Made by a program: the position numbers and the translations under genes
Shown here: positions 35,035 to 47,415 of the stretch, piece after piece
How positions within the stretch are numbered: position 1 is the first letter of the stretch
Layout: every line of letters starts with the position of its first letter
Assembly: GCF_047948215.1 (NCBI RefSeq)
Contig: NC_134457.1
Span: 89,924,898 to 89,988,897 of the forward strand
Direction of reading: 5' to 3'
Length of the DNA stretch: 64,000 nt
Origin: Lycorma delicatula
Taxonomy: Eukaryota; Arthropoda; Insecta; Hemiptera; Fulgoridae
Notes under the pieces: model-generated
Told to the model about the DNA's origin: nothing
Seen by the model: only the letters and a program-made list of their open reading frames with translations
The model's database searches: none

Positions 35035-38000
35035 ATTAAATGAAAGTGTTGGGACTAGAAAGAGAATCTTGTAAAGCTGCATGAAACCATTCAAATGATT
35101 GAATACATATTATTCAAGTAGGCAAGTTTTATAATATTTAAAACAAATTGTTACAGGCTAACGATATAAATGGGATATTTAAATGAATGAGTTGGGACTA
35201 GAAAGAAAATCTTGTAAAGCTGCATGAAACCATTCAAATGATTGTATTCATATTATTCAAGTAGGCAAGTTTTAGAATATTTAAAACAAATTCTTACAGG
35301 CTAATGATATAAATAGGTTTATTAAATGAAAGTGTTGGGACTAGAAAGAGAATATTGCAAAGCTGCATGAAATCATTCAAATGATTGTAATCATATTATT
35401 CAAGTAGGCAAGTTTTAGAATATTAAAAACAAATTCTTACAGGCTAATGATATAAATAAGTTAATTAAATGAAAGTGTTGGGACCAGAAAGAGAATCTTG
35501 TAAAGCTGCATGAAACCATTCAAATGATTGAATTCATATTATTCAAGTAGGCAAGTTTTAGAATATTTAAAGAAAATTGTTACAGGCAATGATAAAAATG
35601 GGTTAATTAAATGAAAGGGTTGGGACTAGAAAGAGAATATTGTAAAGCTGCATGAAATCATTCAAATGATTGAATTCATATTATTCAAGTAGGTAAGTTA
35701 TAGAATATTTAAAGCAAATTGTTACACGCTTAACAAATAAATGGGAAAATTAAATGAAAGAGTTGGGACTAGAAAGAGAATCTTTTAAAGCTGCATGAAA
35801 CCATTCAAATGATTAAATTCCTATTATTCAAGTAGGCAAGTTTTAGAATATTTAAAACAAATTCTTACAGGCTAATGATATAAATAGGTTTATTAAATGA
35901 AAGTGTTGGGACTAGAAAGAGAATAATGCAAAGCTGCATGAAATCATTCAAATGATTATAATCATATTATTCAAGTAGGCAAGTTTTAGAATATTAAAAA
36001 CAAATTCTTACAGGCTAATGATATAAATAAATTAATTAAATGAAAGTGTTGGGAATAGAAAGAGAATATTGCAAAGCTGCATGAAATCATTCAAATGATT
36101 GACTTCATATTATTCAAGTAGGCAAGTTTTAGAATATTTAAAACAAATTGTTACAGGTTAATGATATAAATAAGTTAGTTAAATGAAAGAGTTGGGACTA
36201 GAAAGAGAATCTTGTAAAGCTGCATGTAATCATTCAAATGATTGAATTCATATTATTCAAGTAGGCAAGTTTTAGAATATTTAGAACAGATTGTTACAGG
36301 CTAACGATATAAATGGGATAATTAAATGAAAGAGTTGGGACTAGAAAGAGAATCTTGTAATGCTGCATGAAACCATTCAAATGATTGTATTCATATTATT
36401 CAAGTAGGCAAGTTTTAGAATATTTAAAACATATTGTTACAGGCTAATTATATAAATAAGTTAATTAAATGAAAGCATTGGGACTAGAAAGAGAATCTTG
36501 TAAAGCTACATGAAACAATTCAAATGATTGAATTCATATTATTCATGTAGGCAATTTTTAGAATATTTAAAACAAATTGTTACACGCTTAACATATAAAT
36601 GGGAAAATTAAATGAAAGAGTTGGGACTAGAAAGAGAATCTTTTAAAGCTGCATGAAACCATTCAAATGATTAAATTCCTATTATTCAAGTAGGCAAGTT
36701 TTAGAATATTTAAAACAAATTCTTACAGGCTAATGATATAAATAGGTTAATTAAATGAAAGTGTTGGGACTAGAAAGAGAATAATGCAAAGCTGCATGAA
36801 ATCATTCAAATGATTGTAATCATATTATTCAAGTAGGCAAGTTTTAGAATATTAAAAACAAATTCTTACAGGCTAATGATATAAATAAGTTAATTAAATG
36901 AAAGTGTTGGGACTAGAAAGAGAATCTTGTAAAGCTGCATGAAACCTTTCAAATGATTGAATTCATATTATTCAAGTTGGCAAGTTTTAGAATATTTAAA
37001 ACAAATTGTTACAGGCAAAGATATAAATGGGTTAATTAAATAAAAGAGTTGGGACTAGAAAGAGAATCTTGTAAAGCTGCATGAAACCATTCAAATGATT
37101 GAATTCCTATTATTCAAGTAGGCAAGTTTTAGAATATTTAAAACAAATTCTTACAGGCTAATGATATAAATATGTTTATTAAATGAAATTGTTGGGACTA
37201 GAAAGAGAATCTTGTAAAGCTGCATGAAACCATTCCAATGATTGAATTCATATTATTCAAGTAGGCAAGTTTTAGAATATTTACAACAAATTGTTACAGG
37301 CTAACGATATAAATGGGATAATTAAATGAAAGAGTTGGGACTAGAAAGAGAATCTTGTAAAGCTACATGAAACCATTCAAATGATAGAATTGATATTATT
37401 CAAGTAGGCAAGTTTTAGAATATTAAAAACAAATTCTTACAGGCTTATGATATAAATAAGTTAATTAAATGAAAGTGTTGGGACTAGAAAGTGAATCTTG
37501 TAAAGCTGCATGAAACCATTCAAATGATTGAATTCATATTATTCAAGTAGGCAAGTTTTAGAATATTTAAAACAAATTGTTACAGGCTAACGATATAAAT
37601 GGGATATTTAAATGAAAGAGTTGGGACTAGAAAGAGAATCTTGTAAAGCTGCATGAAACCATTCAAATGATTAAATTCCTATTATTCAAGTAGGCAAGTT
37701 TTAGAATATTTAAAACAAATTCTTACAGGCTAATGATATAAATAGGTTTATTAAATGAAAGTGTTGGGACTAGAAAGAGAATATTGCAAAGCTGCATGAA
37801 ATCATTCAAATGATTGTAATCATATTATTCAAGTAGGCAAGTTTTAGAATATTAAAAACAAATTCTTACAGGCTAATGATATAAATAAGTTAATTAAATG
37901 AAAGTGTTGGGACCAGAAAGAGAATCTAGTAAAGCTGCATGAAACCATTCAAATGATTGAATTCATATTATTCAAGTAGGCAAGTTTTAGAATATTTAAA

Positions 38001-40843
38001 AAAAATTGTTACAGGCAATGATAAAAATGGGTTAATTAAATGAAAGGGTTGGGACTAGAAAGAGAATATTGTAAAGCTGCATGAAATCATTCAAATGATT
38101 GAATTCATATTATTCAAGTAGGCAAGTTATAGAATATTTAAAGCAAATTGTTACACGCTTAAGATATAAATGGGAAAATTAAATGAAAGAGTTGGGACTA
38201 GAAAGAGAATCTTTTAAAGCTGCATGAAACCATTCAAATGATTAAATTCCTATTATTCAAGTAGGCAAGTTTTAGAATATTTAAAACAAATTCTTACAGG
38301 CTAATGATATAAATAGGTTTATTAAATGAAAGTGTTGGGACTAGAAAGAGAATATTGCAAAGCTGCATGAAATCATTCAAATGATTGTAATCATAGTATT
38401 CAAGTAGGCAAGTTTTAGAATATTAAAAACAAATTCTTACAGGCTAATGATATAAATAAGTTAATTAAATGAAAGTGTTGGAACTAGAAAGAGAATCTTG
38501 TAAAGCTGCATGTAACCTTTCAAATGATTGAATTCATATTACTCAAGTTGGCAAGTTTTAGAATATTTAAAACAAATTGTTACAGGCAAAGATATAAATG
38601 GGTTAATTAAATAAAAGGTTTGGGACTAGAAACAGAATATTGTAAAGCTGCATGAAATCATTCAAATGATTGAATTCATATTATTCAAGTAGGCAAGTTA
38701 TAGAATATTTAAAACAAATTGTTACACGCTTAACATATAAATGGGAAAATTAAATGAAAGAGTTGGGACTAGAAAGAGAATCTCTTAAAGCTGCATGAAA
38801 CCATTCAAATGATCAAATTCCTATTATTCAAGTAGGCAAGTTTTAGAATATTTAAAACAAATTCTTACAGGCTAATGATATAAATAGGTTTATTAAATGA
38901 AAGTGTTGGGACTAGAAAGAGAATATTGCAAAGCTGCATGAAATCATTCAAATGATTGTAATCATATTATTCAAGTAGGCAAGTTTTAGAATATTAAAAA
39001 CAAATTCTTACAGGCTAATGATATAAATAAGTTAATTAAATGAAAGTGTTGGGACTAGAAAGAGAATCTTGTAAAGCTGCATGAAACTTTTCAAATGATT
39101 GAATTCATATTATTCAAGTTGGCAAGTTTTAGAATATTTAAAACAAATTGTTACAGGCAAAGATATAAATGGGTTAATTAAATAAAAGAGTTGGGACTAG
39201 AAAGAGAATCTTGTAAAGCTGCATGAAACCATTCAAATGATTGAATTCATATTATTCAAGTAGGCAAGTTTTAGAATATTTACAACAAATTGTTACAGGC
39301 TAACGATATAAATGGGATAATTAAATGAAAGAGTTGGGACTAGAAAGAGAATCTTGTAAAGCTACATGAAACCATTCAAATGATAGAATTGATATTATTC
39401 AAGTAGGCAAGTTTTAGAATATTAAAAACAAATTCTTACAGGCTTATGATATAAATAATTTAATTAAATGAAAGTGTTGGGACTAGAAAGAGAATCTTGT
39501 AAAGCTGCATGAAACCATTCAAATGATTGAATACATATTATTCAAGTAGGCAAGTTTTAGAATATTTAAAACAAATTGCTACAGGCAAAGATATAAATGG
39601 GTTAATTAAATAAAAGAGTTGGGACTAGAAAGAGAATCTTGTAAAGCTGCATGAAACCATTCAAATGATTAAATTCCTATTATTCAAGTAGGCAAGTTTT
39701 AGAATATTTAAAACAAATTCTTACAGGCTAATGATATAAATAGGTTTATTAAATGAAAGTGTTGGGACTAGAAAGAGAATATTGCAAAGCTGCATGAAAT
39801 CATTCAAATGATTGTAATCATATTATTCAAGTAGGCCAGTTTTAGAATATTAAAAACAAATTCTTACAGGCTAATGATATAAATAAGTTAATTAAATGAA
39901 AGTGTTGGGACCAGAAAGAGAATCTTGTAAAGCTGCATGAAACCATTCAAATGATTGAATTCATATTATTCAAGTAGGCAAGTTTTAGAATATTTAAAAA
40001 AAATTGTTACAGGCAATGATAAAAATGGGTTAATTAAATGAAAGGGTTGGGACTAGAAAGAGAATATTGTAAAGCTGCATGAAATCATTCAAATGATTGA
40101 ATTCATATTATTCAAGTAGGCAAGTTATAGAATATTTAAAGCAAATTGTTACACGCTTAAGATATAAATGGGAAAATTAAATGAAAGAGTTGGGACTAGA
40201 AAGAGAATCTTTTAAAGCTGCATGAAACCATTCAAATGATTAAATTCCTATTATTCAAGTAGGCAAGTTTTAGAATATTTAAAACAAATTCTTACAGGCT
40301 AATGATATAAATAGGTTTATTAAATGAAAGTGTTGGGACTAGAAAGAGAATATTGCAAAGCTGCATGAAATCATTCAAATGATTGTAATCATAGTATTCA
40401 AGTAGGCAAGTTTTAGAATATTAAAAACAAATTCTTACAGGCTAATGATATAAATAAGTTAATTAAATGAAAGTGTTGGAACTAGAAAGAGAATCTTGTA
40501 AAGCTGCATGTAACCTTTCAAATGATTGAATTCATATTACTCAAGTTGGCAAGTTTTAGAATATTTAAAACAAATTGTTACAGGCAAAGATATAAATGGG
40601 TTAATTAAATAAAAGGTTTGGGACTAGAAACAGAATATTGTAAAGCTGCATGAAATCATTCAAATGATTGAATTCATATTATTCAAGTAGGCAAGTTATA
40701 GAATATTTAAAACAAATTGTTACACGCTTAACATATAAATGGGAAAATTAAATGAAAGAGTTGGGACTAGAATGAGAATCTCTTAAAGCTGCATGAAACC
40801 ATTCAAATGATTAAATTCCTATTATTCAAGTAGGCAAGTTTTA
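35035..40843. repeat. Right-centre mosaic block with cassette copy 2
   Basis: Order from 35133: A D E F G D'' E* M N O G D' E1 H I J K' A/C D E F G D E2 Hk G D E1 H J K H/C D E F G D E2 Hk G. The ranges about 37630-38880 and 39630-40880 correspond at an offset of 1,998 bp (14 monomers); both carry the rare CATAGTATTCAAG (near 38390 and 40388). A/C (37562) and H/C (39561) hybrids begin the two parallel series. Private changes include TTTTATAATATTT near 35130 and GAAAGAAAATC near 35205. Confidence 0.83.
35562..36704. repeat. Cassette F-G-D''-E*-M-N-O-G, copy 2 (1,143 bp)
   Basis: Same order and length as 7427-8569, at an offset of 28,135 bp. It keeps GATTATAATC, GGGAATAG, GATTGACTTCAT, AACAGATTG, TAATTATATAAAT and GGCAATTTTTAG. 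Private changes include TTTAAAGAAAATTG in F and TTCATGTAGGC in O. Confidence 0.9.
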
Positions 40844-43800
40844 AATATTTAAAACAAATTCTTACAGGCTAATGATATAAATAAGTTAATTAAATGAAAG
40901 TGTTGGGACTAGAAAGAGAATTTTGTAAAGCTGCATGAAACCTTTCAAATGATTGAATTCATATTATTCAAGTTGGCAAGTTTTAGAATATTTAAAACAA
41001 ATTGTTACAGGCAAAGATATAAATGGGTTAATTAAATAAAAGAGTTGGGACTAGAAAGAGAATCTTGTAAAGCTGCATGAAACCATTCAAATGATTGAAT
41101 TCATATTATTCAAGTAGGCAAGTTTTAGAATATTTACAACAAATTGTTACAGGCTAACGATATAAATGGGATAATTAAATGAAAGAGTTGGGACTAGAAA
41201 GAGAATCTTGTAAAGCTACATGAAACCATTCAAATGATAGAATTGATATTATTCAAGTAGGCAAGTTTTAGAATATTAAAAACAAATTCTTACAGGCTTA
41301 TGATATAAATAATTTAATTAAATGAAAGTGTTGGGACTAGAAAGAGAATCTTGTAAAGCTGCATGAAACCATTCAAATGATTGAATTCATATTATTCAAG
41401 TAGGCAAGTTATAGAATATTTAAAGCAAATTGTTACACGCTTAACAAATAAATGGGAAAATTAAATGAAAGAGTTGGGACTAGAAAGAGAATCTTTTAAA
41501 GCTGCATGAAACCATTCAAATGATTAAATTCCTATTATTCAAGTAGGCAAGTTTTAGAATATTTAAAACAAATTCTTACAGGCTAATGATATAAATAGGT
41601 TTATTAAATGAAAGTGTTGGGACTAGAAAGAGAATAATGCAAAGCTGCATGAAATCATTCAAATGATTATAATCATATTATTCAAGTAGGCAAGTTTTAG
41701 AATATTAAAAACGAATTCTTACAGGCTAATGATATAAATAAGTTAATTAAATGAAAGTGTTGGGAATAGAAAGAGAATATTGCAAAGCTTCATGAAATCA
41801 TTCAAATGATTGACTTCATATTATTCAAGTAGGCAAGTTTTAGAATATTTAAAACAAATTGTTACAGGCTAATGATATAAATAAGTTAGTTAAATGAAAG
41901 AGTTGGGAGTAGAAAGAGAATCTTGTAAAGCTACATGAAACCAATCAAATGATTGAATTCATATTATTCAAGTAGGCAATTTTTAGAATATTTAAAACAA
42001 ATTGTTACACGCTTAACATATAAATGGGAAAATTAAATGAAAGAGTTGGGACTAGAAAGAGAATCTTTTAAAGCTGCATGAAACCATTCAAATGATTAAA
42101 TTCCTATTATTCAAGTAGGCAAGTTTTAGAATATTTAAAAAAAATTCTTACAGGCTAATGATATAAATAGGTTTATTAAATGAAAGTGTTGGGACTAGAA
42201 AGAGAATAATGCAAAGCTGCATGAAATCATTCAAATGATTGTAATCATATTATTCAAGTAGGCAAGTTTTAGAATATTAAAAACAAATTCTTACAGGCTA
42301 ATGATATAAATAAGTTAATTAAATGAAAGTGTTGGGACTAGAAAGAGAATCTTGTAAAGCTGCATGAAACCTTTCAAATGATTGAATTCATATTATTCAA
42401 GTTGGCAAGTTTTAGAATATTTAAAACAAATTGTTACAGGCAAAGATATAAATGGGTTAATTAAATAAAAGAGTTGCGACTAGAAAGAGAATCTTGTAAA
42501 GCTGCATGAAACCATTCAAATGATTGAATTCCTATTATTCAAGTAGGCAAGTTTTAGAATATTTAAAACAAATTCTTACAGGCTAATGATATAAATATGT
42601 TTATTAAATGAAATTGTTGGGACTAGAAAGAGAATCTTGTAAAGCTGCATGAAACCATTCAAATGATTGAATTCATATTATTCAAGTAGGCAAGTTTTAG
42701 AATATTTACAACAAATTGTTACAGGCTAACGATATAAATGGGATAATTAAATGAAAGAGTTGGGACTAGAAAGAGAATTTTGTAAAGCTACATGAAACCA
42801 TTCAAATGATAGAATTGATATTATTCAAGTAGGCAAGTTTTAGAATATTAAAAACAAATTCTTACAGGCTTATGATATAAATAAATTAATTAAATGAAAG
42901 TGTTGGGACTAGAAAGAGAATCTTGTAAAGCTGCATGAAACCATTCAAATGATTGAATTCATATTATTCAAGTAGGCAAGTTTTAGAATATTTAAAACAA
43001 ATTGTTACAGGCTAACGATATAAATGGGATATTTAAATGAAAGAGTTGGGACTAGAAAGAGAATCTTGTAAAGCTGCATGAAACCATTCAAATGATTGTA
43101 TTCATATTATTCAAGTAGGCAAGTTTTAGAATATTTAAAACAAATTCTTACAGGTTAATGATATAAATAAGTTAATTAAACGAAAGTGTTGGGACTAGAA
43201 AGAGAATCTTGTAAAGCTGCATGAAACCATTCAAATGATTGAATTCATATTATTCAAGTAGGCAAGTTTTAGAATATTTAAAACAAATTGTTACAGGCTT
43301 ACGATATAAATGGGTTAATTAAATGAAAGGGTTGGGACTAGAAAGAGAATATTGTAAAGCTGCATGAAATCATTCAAATGATTGACTTCATATTATTCAA
43401 GTAGGCAAGTTTTAGAATATTTAAAACAAATTGTTAGAGGCTAATGATATAAATAAGTTAGTTAAATGAAAGAGTTGGGACTAGAAAGAGAATCTTGTAA
43501 AGCTGCATGAAACCATTCAAATGATTGAATTCATATTATTCAAGTAGGCAAGTTTTAGAATATTTAAAACAAATTGTTACACGCTTAAGATATAAATGGG
43601 AAAATTAAATGAAAGAGTTGGGACTAGAAAGAGAATCTTTTAAAGCTGCATGAAACCATTCAAATGATTAAATTCCTATTATTCAAGTAGGCAAGTTTTA
43701 GAATATTTAAAACAAATTCTTACAGGCTAATGATATAAATAGGTTTATTAAATGAAAGTGTTGGGACTAGAAAGAGAATATTGCAAAGCTGCATGAAATC

Positions 43801-46557
43801 ATTCAAATGATTGTAATCATATTATTCAAGTAGGCAAGTTTTAGAATATTAAAAACAAATTCTTACAGGCTAATGATATAAATAAGTTAATTAAATGAAA
43901 GTGTTGGGTCTAGAAAGAGAATCTTGTAAAGCTGCATGAAACCATTCAAATGATTGAATTCATATTATTCAAGTAGGCAAGTTTTAGAATATTTAAAACA
44001 AATTGTTACAGGCAAAGATAAAAATGGGTTAATTAAATGAAAGGTTTGGGACTAGAAACAGAATATTGTAAAGCTGCATGAAATCATTCAAATGATTGAA
44101 TTCATATTATTCAAGTAGGCAAGTTATAGAATATTTAAAACAAATTGTTACACGCTTAACATATAAATGGGAAAATTAAATGAAAGAGTTGGGACTAGAA
44201 AGAGAATCTTTTAAAGCTGCATGAAACCATTCAAATGATTAAATTCCTATTATTCAAGTAGGCAAGTTTTAGAATATTTAAAACAAATTCTTACAGGCTA
44301 ATGATATAAATAGGTTAATTAAATGAAAGTGTTGGGACTAGAAAGAGAATAATGCAAAGCTGCATGAAATCATTCAAATGATTGTAATCATATTATTCAA
44401 GTAGGCAAGTTTTAGAATATTAAAAACAAATTCTTACAGGCTAATGATATAAATAAGTTAATTAAATGAAAGTGTTGGGACTAGAAAGAGAATCTTGTAA
44501 AGCTGCATGAAACCTTTCAAATGATTGAATTCATATTATTCAAGTTGGCAAGTTTTAGAATATTTAAAACAAATTGTTACAGGCAAAGATATAAATGGGT
44601 TAATTAAATAAAAGAGTTGGGACTAGAAAGAGAATCTTGTAAAGCTGCATGAAACCATTCAAATGATTGAATTCCTATTATTCAAGTAGGCAAGTTTTAG
44701 AATATTTAAAACAAATTCTTACAGGCTAATGATATAAATAGGTTTATTAAATGAAATTGTTGGGACTAGAAAGAGAATCTTGTAAAGCTACATGAAACCA
44801 TTCAAATGATAGAATTCATATTATTCAAGTAGGCAAGTTTTAGAATATTAAAAACAAATTCTTACAGGCTTATGATATAAATAAGTTAATTAAATGAAAG
44901 TGTTGGGACTAGAAAGAGAATCTTGTAAAGCTGCATGAAACCATTCAAATGATTGAATTCATATTATTCAAGTAGGCAAGTTTTAGAATATTTAAAACAA
45001 ATTGTTACAGGCTAACGATATACATGGGATATTTAAATGAAAGAGTTGGGACTAGAAAGAGAATCTTGTAAAGCTGCATGAAACCATTCAAATGATTGTA
45101 TTCATATTATTCAAGTAGGCAAGTTTTAGAATATTTAAAACAAATTCTTACAGGTTAATGATATAAATAAGTTAATTAAACGAAAGTGTTGGGACTAGAA
45201 AGAGAATCTTGTAAAGCTGCATGAAACCATTCAAATGATTGAATTCATATTATTCAAGTAGGCAAGTTTTAGAATATTTAAAAAAAATTGTTACAGGCAA
45301 AGATAAAAATGGGTTAATTAAATGAAAGGGTTGGAACTAGAAAGAGAATATTGTAAAACTGCATGAAATCATTCAAATGATTGAATTCATATTATTCAAG
45401 TAGGCAAGTTATAGAATATTTAAAGCAAATTGTTACACGCTTAACATATAAATGGGAAAATTAAATGAAAGAGTTGGGACTAGAAAGAGAATCTTTTAAA
45501 GCTGCATGAAACCATTCAAATGATTAAATTCCTATTATTCAAGTAGGCAAGTTTTAGAATATTTAAAACAAATTCTTACAGGCTAATGATATAAATAGGT
45601 TTATTAAATGAACGTGTTGGGACTAGAAAGAGAATAATGCAAAGCTGCATGAAATCATTCAAATGATTATAATCATATTATTCAAGTAGGCAAGTTTTAG
45701 AATATTAAAAACAAATTCTTACAGGCTAATGATATAAATAAGTTAATTAAATGAAAGTGTTGGGGCTAGAAAGAGAATCTTGTAAAGCTGCATGAAACCT
45801 TTCAAATGATTGAATTCATATTATTCAAGTAGGCAAGTTTTAGAATATTTAAAACAAATTGTTACAGGCTAACGATATAAATGGGATAATTAAATGAAAG
45901 AGTTGGGACTAGAAAGAGAATCTTGTAAAGCTACATGAAACCATTCAAATGATTGTATTCATATTATTCAAGTAGGCAAGTATTAGAATATTTAAAACAA
46001 ATTGTTACAGGCTAACGATATAAATGGGATATTTAAATGAAAGAGTTGGGACTAGAAAGAGAATCATGTAAAGCTGCATGAAACCATTCAAATCATTGTA
46101 TTCATATTATTCAAGTAGGCAAGTTTTAGAATATTTAAAACAAATTGTTACAGGCAAAGATATAAACGGGTTAATTAAATAAAAGAGTTGGGACTAGAAA
46201 GAGAATCTTGTAATGCTGCATGAAACCATTTAAATGATTGAATTCCTATTATTCAAGTAGGCAAGTTTTAGAATATTTAAAACAAATTCTTACAGGCTAC
46301 TGATATAAATGGGTTAGTTAAATGAAAGGGTTCGGACTAGAAAGAGAATATTGCAAAGCTGCATGAAATCATTCAAATGATTGACTTCATATTATTCAAG
46401 TAGGCAAGTTTTAGAATATTTAAAACAAATTGTTACAGGCTAATGATATAAATAAGTTAGTTAAATGAAAGAGTTGGGACTAGAAAGAGAATCTTGTAAA
46501 GCTGCATGAAACCATTCAAATGATTGAATTCATATTATTCAAGTAGGCAAGTTTTAG
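40844..46557. repeat. Mosaic block rich in hybrid monomers
   Basis: Forty monomers. Order: D/E hybrid, H J K/F G D'' E* M/O G D' E1 H I J K' A B C/F M G D E Hk G D' E1 H I/J K' A' B F' G D'' E1 J A H L M. G at 40702 is 142 bp because its end reads GTTTTAAATATTT (one G lost from GTTTTAGAATATTT). Monomer 40844 starts like D and continues like E. Confidence 0.82.
41415..42129. repeat. Shortened cassette G-D''-E*-(M/O)-G
   Basis: The cassette is present without N. The monomer at 41844 starts as M (GGCTAATGAT, AAGTTAGTT) and ends as O (AAAGCTACATG, GGCAATTTTTAG), exactly what a deletion of two monomers (286 bp) by M/O exchange would leave. It also carries GGGAGTAG, here outside family C. Confidence 0.85.
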
Positions 46558-47415
46558 AATATTTAGAACAGATTGTTACAGGCTAACGATATAAATGGGA
46601 TAATTAAATGAAAGAGTTGGGACTAGAAAGAGAATCTTGTAATGCTGCATGAAACCATTCAAATGATTGTATTCATATTATTCAAGTAGGCAAGTTTTAG
46701 AATATTTAAAACAAATTGTTACAGGCTAATTATATAAATAAGTTAATTAAATGAAACCATTGGGACTAGAAAGAGAATAATGCAAAGCTGCATGAAATCA
46801 TTCAAATGATTGTAATCATATTATTCAAGTAGGCAAGTTTTAGAATATTAAAAACAAATTCTTGCAGGCTAATGATATAAATAAGTTAATTAAATGAAAG
46901 TGTTGGGACTAGAAAGAGAATCTTGTAAAGCTGCATGAAACCATTCAAATGATTGAATTCATATTATTCAAGTAGGCAAGTTTTAGAATATTTAGAACAG
47001 ATTGTTACAGGCTAACGATATAAATGGGATAATTAAATGAAAGAGTTGGGACTAGAAAGAGAATCTTGTAATGCTGCATGAAACCATTCAAATGATTGTA
47101 TTCATATTATTCAAGTAGGCAAGTTTTAGAATATTTAAAACAAATTGTTACAGGCTAATTATATAAATAAGTTAATTAAATGAAAGCATTGGGACTAGAA
47201 AGAGAATAATGCAAAGCTGCATGAAATCATTCAAATGATTGTAATCATATTATTCAAGTAGGCAAGTTTTAGAATATTAAAAACAAATTCTTACAGGCTA
47301 ATGATATAAATAAGTTAATTAAATGAAAGTGTTGGGACTAGAAAGAGAATCTTGTAAAGCTGCATGAAACCTTTCAAATGATTGAATTCATATTATTCAA
47401 GTTGGCAAGTTTTAG
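46558..47415. repeat. 429-bp N-(O/D')-E 3-mer, two tandem copies
   Basis: Copy 1 is 46558-46986 and copy 2 is 46987-47415. The marker ATTTAGAACA is at 46561 and 46990, exactly 429 bp (3 x 143) apart. The middle monomer is a fixed hybrid: O at the front (TAATTATATAAAT, GCATTGGG) and D' at the back (AATAATGC, GTAATCAT). The first E ends CATTC...GAATTCAT and the second ends as E1. Copy 1 has CTTGCAGGC and GAAACCATTGGG as private changes. Confidence 0.92.

Noticed and set aside
37630..40880. A complete tandem 1,998-bp (14-mer) HOR
   Set aside because: The 1,998-bp offset holds for only about 1.25 kb (about 37630-38880 against 39630-40880); both flanks diverge before a full unit is completed.
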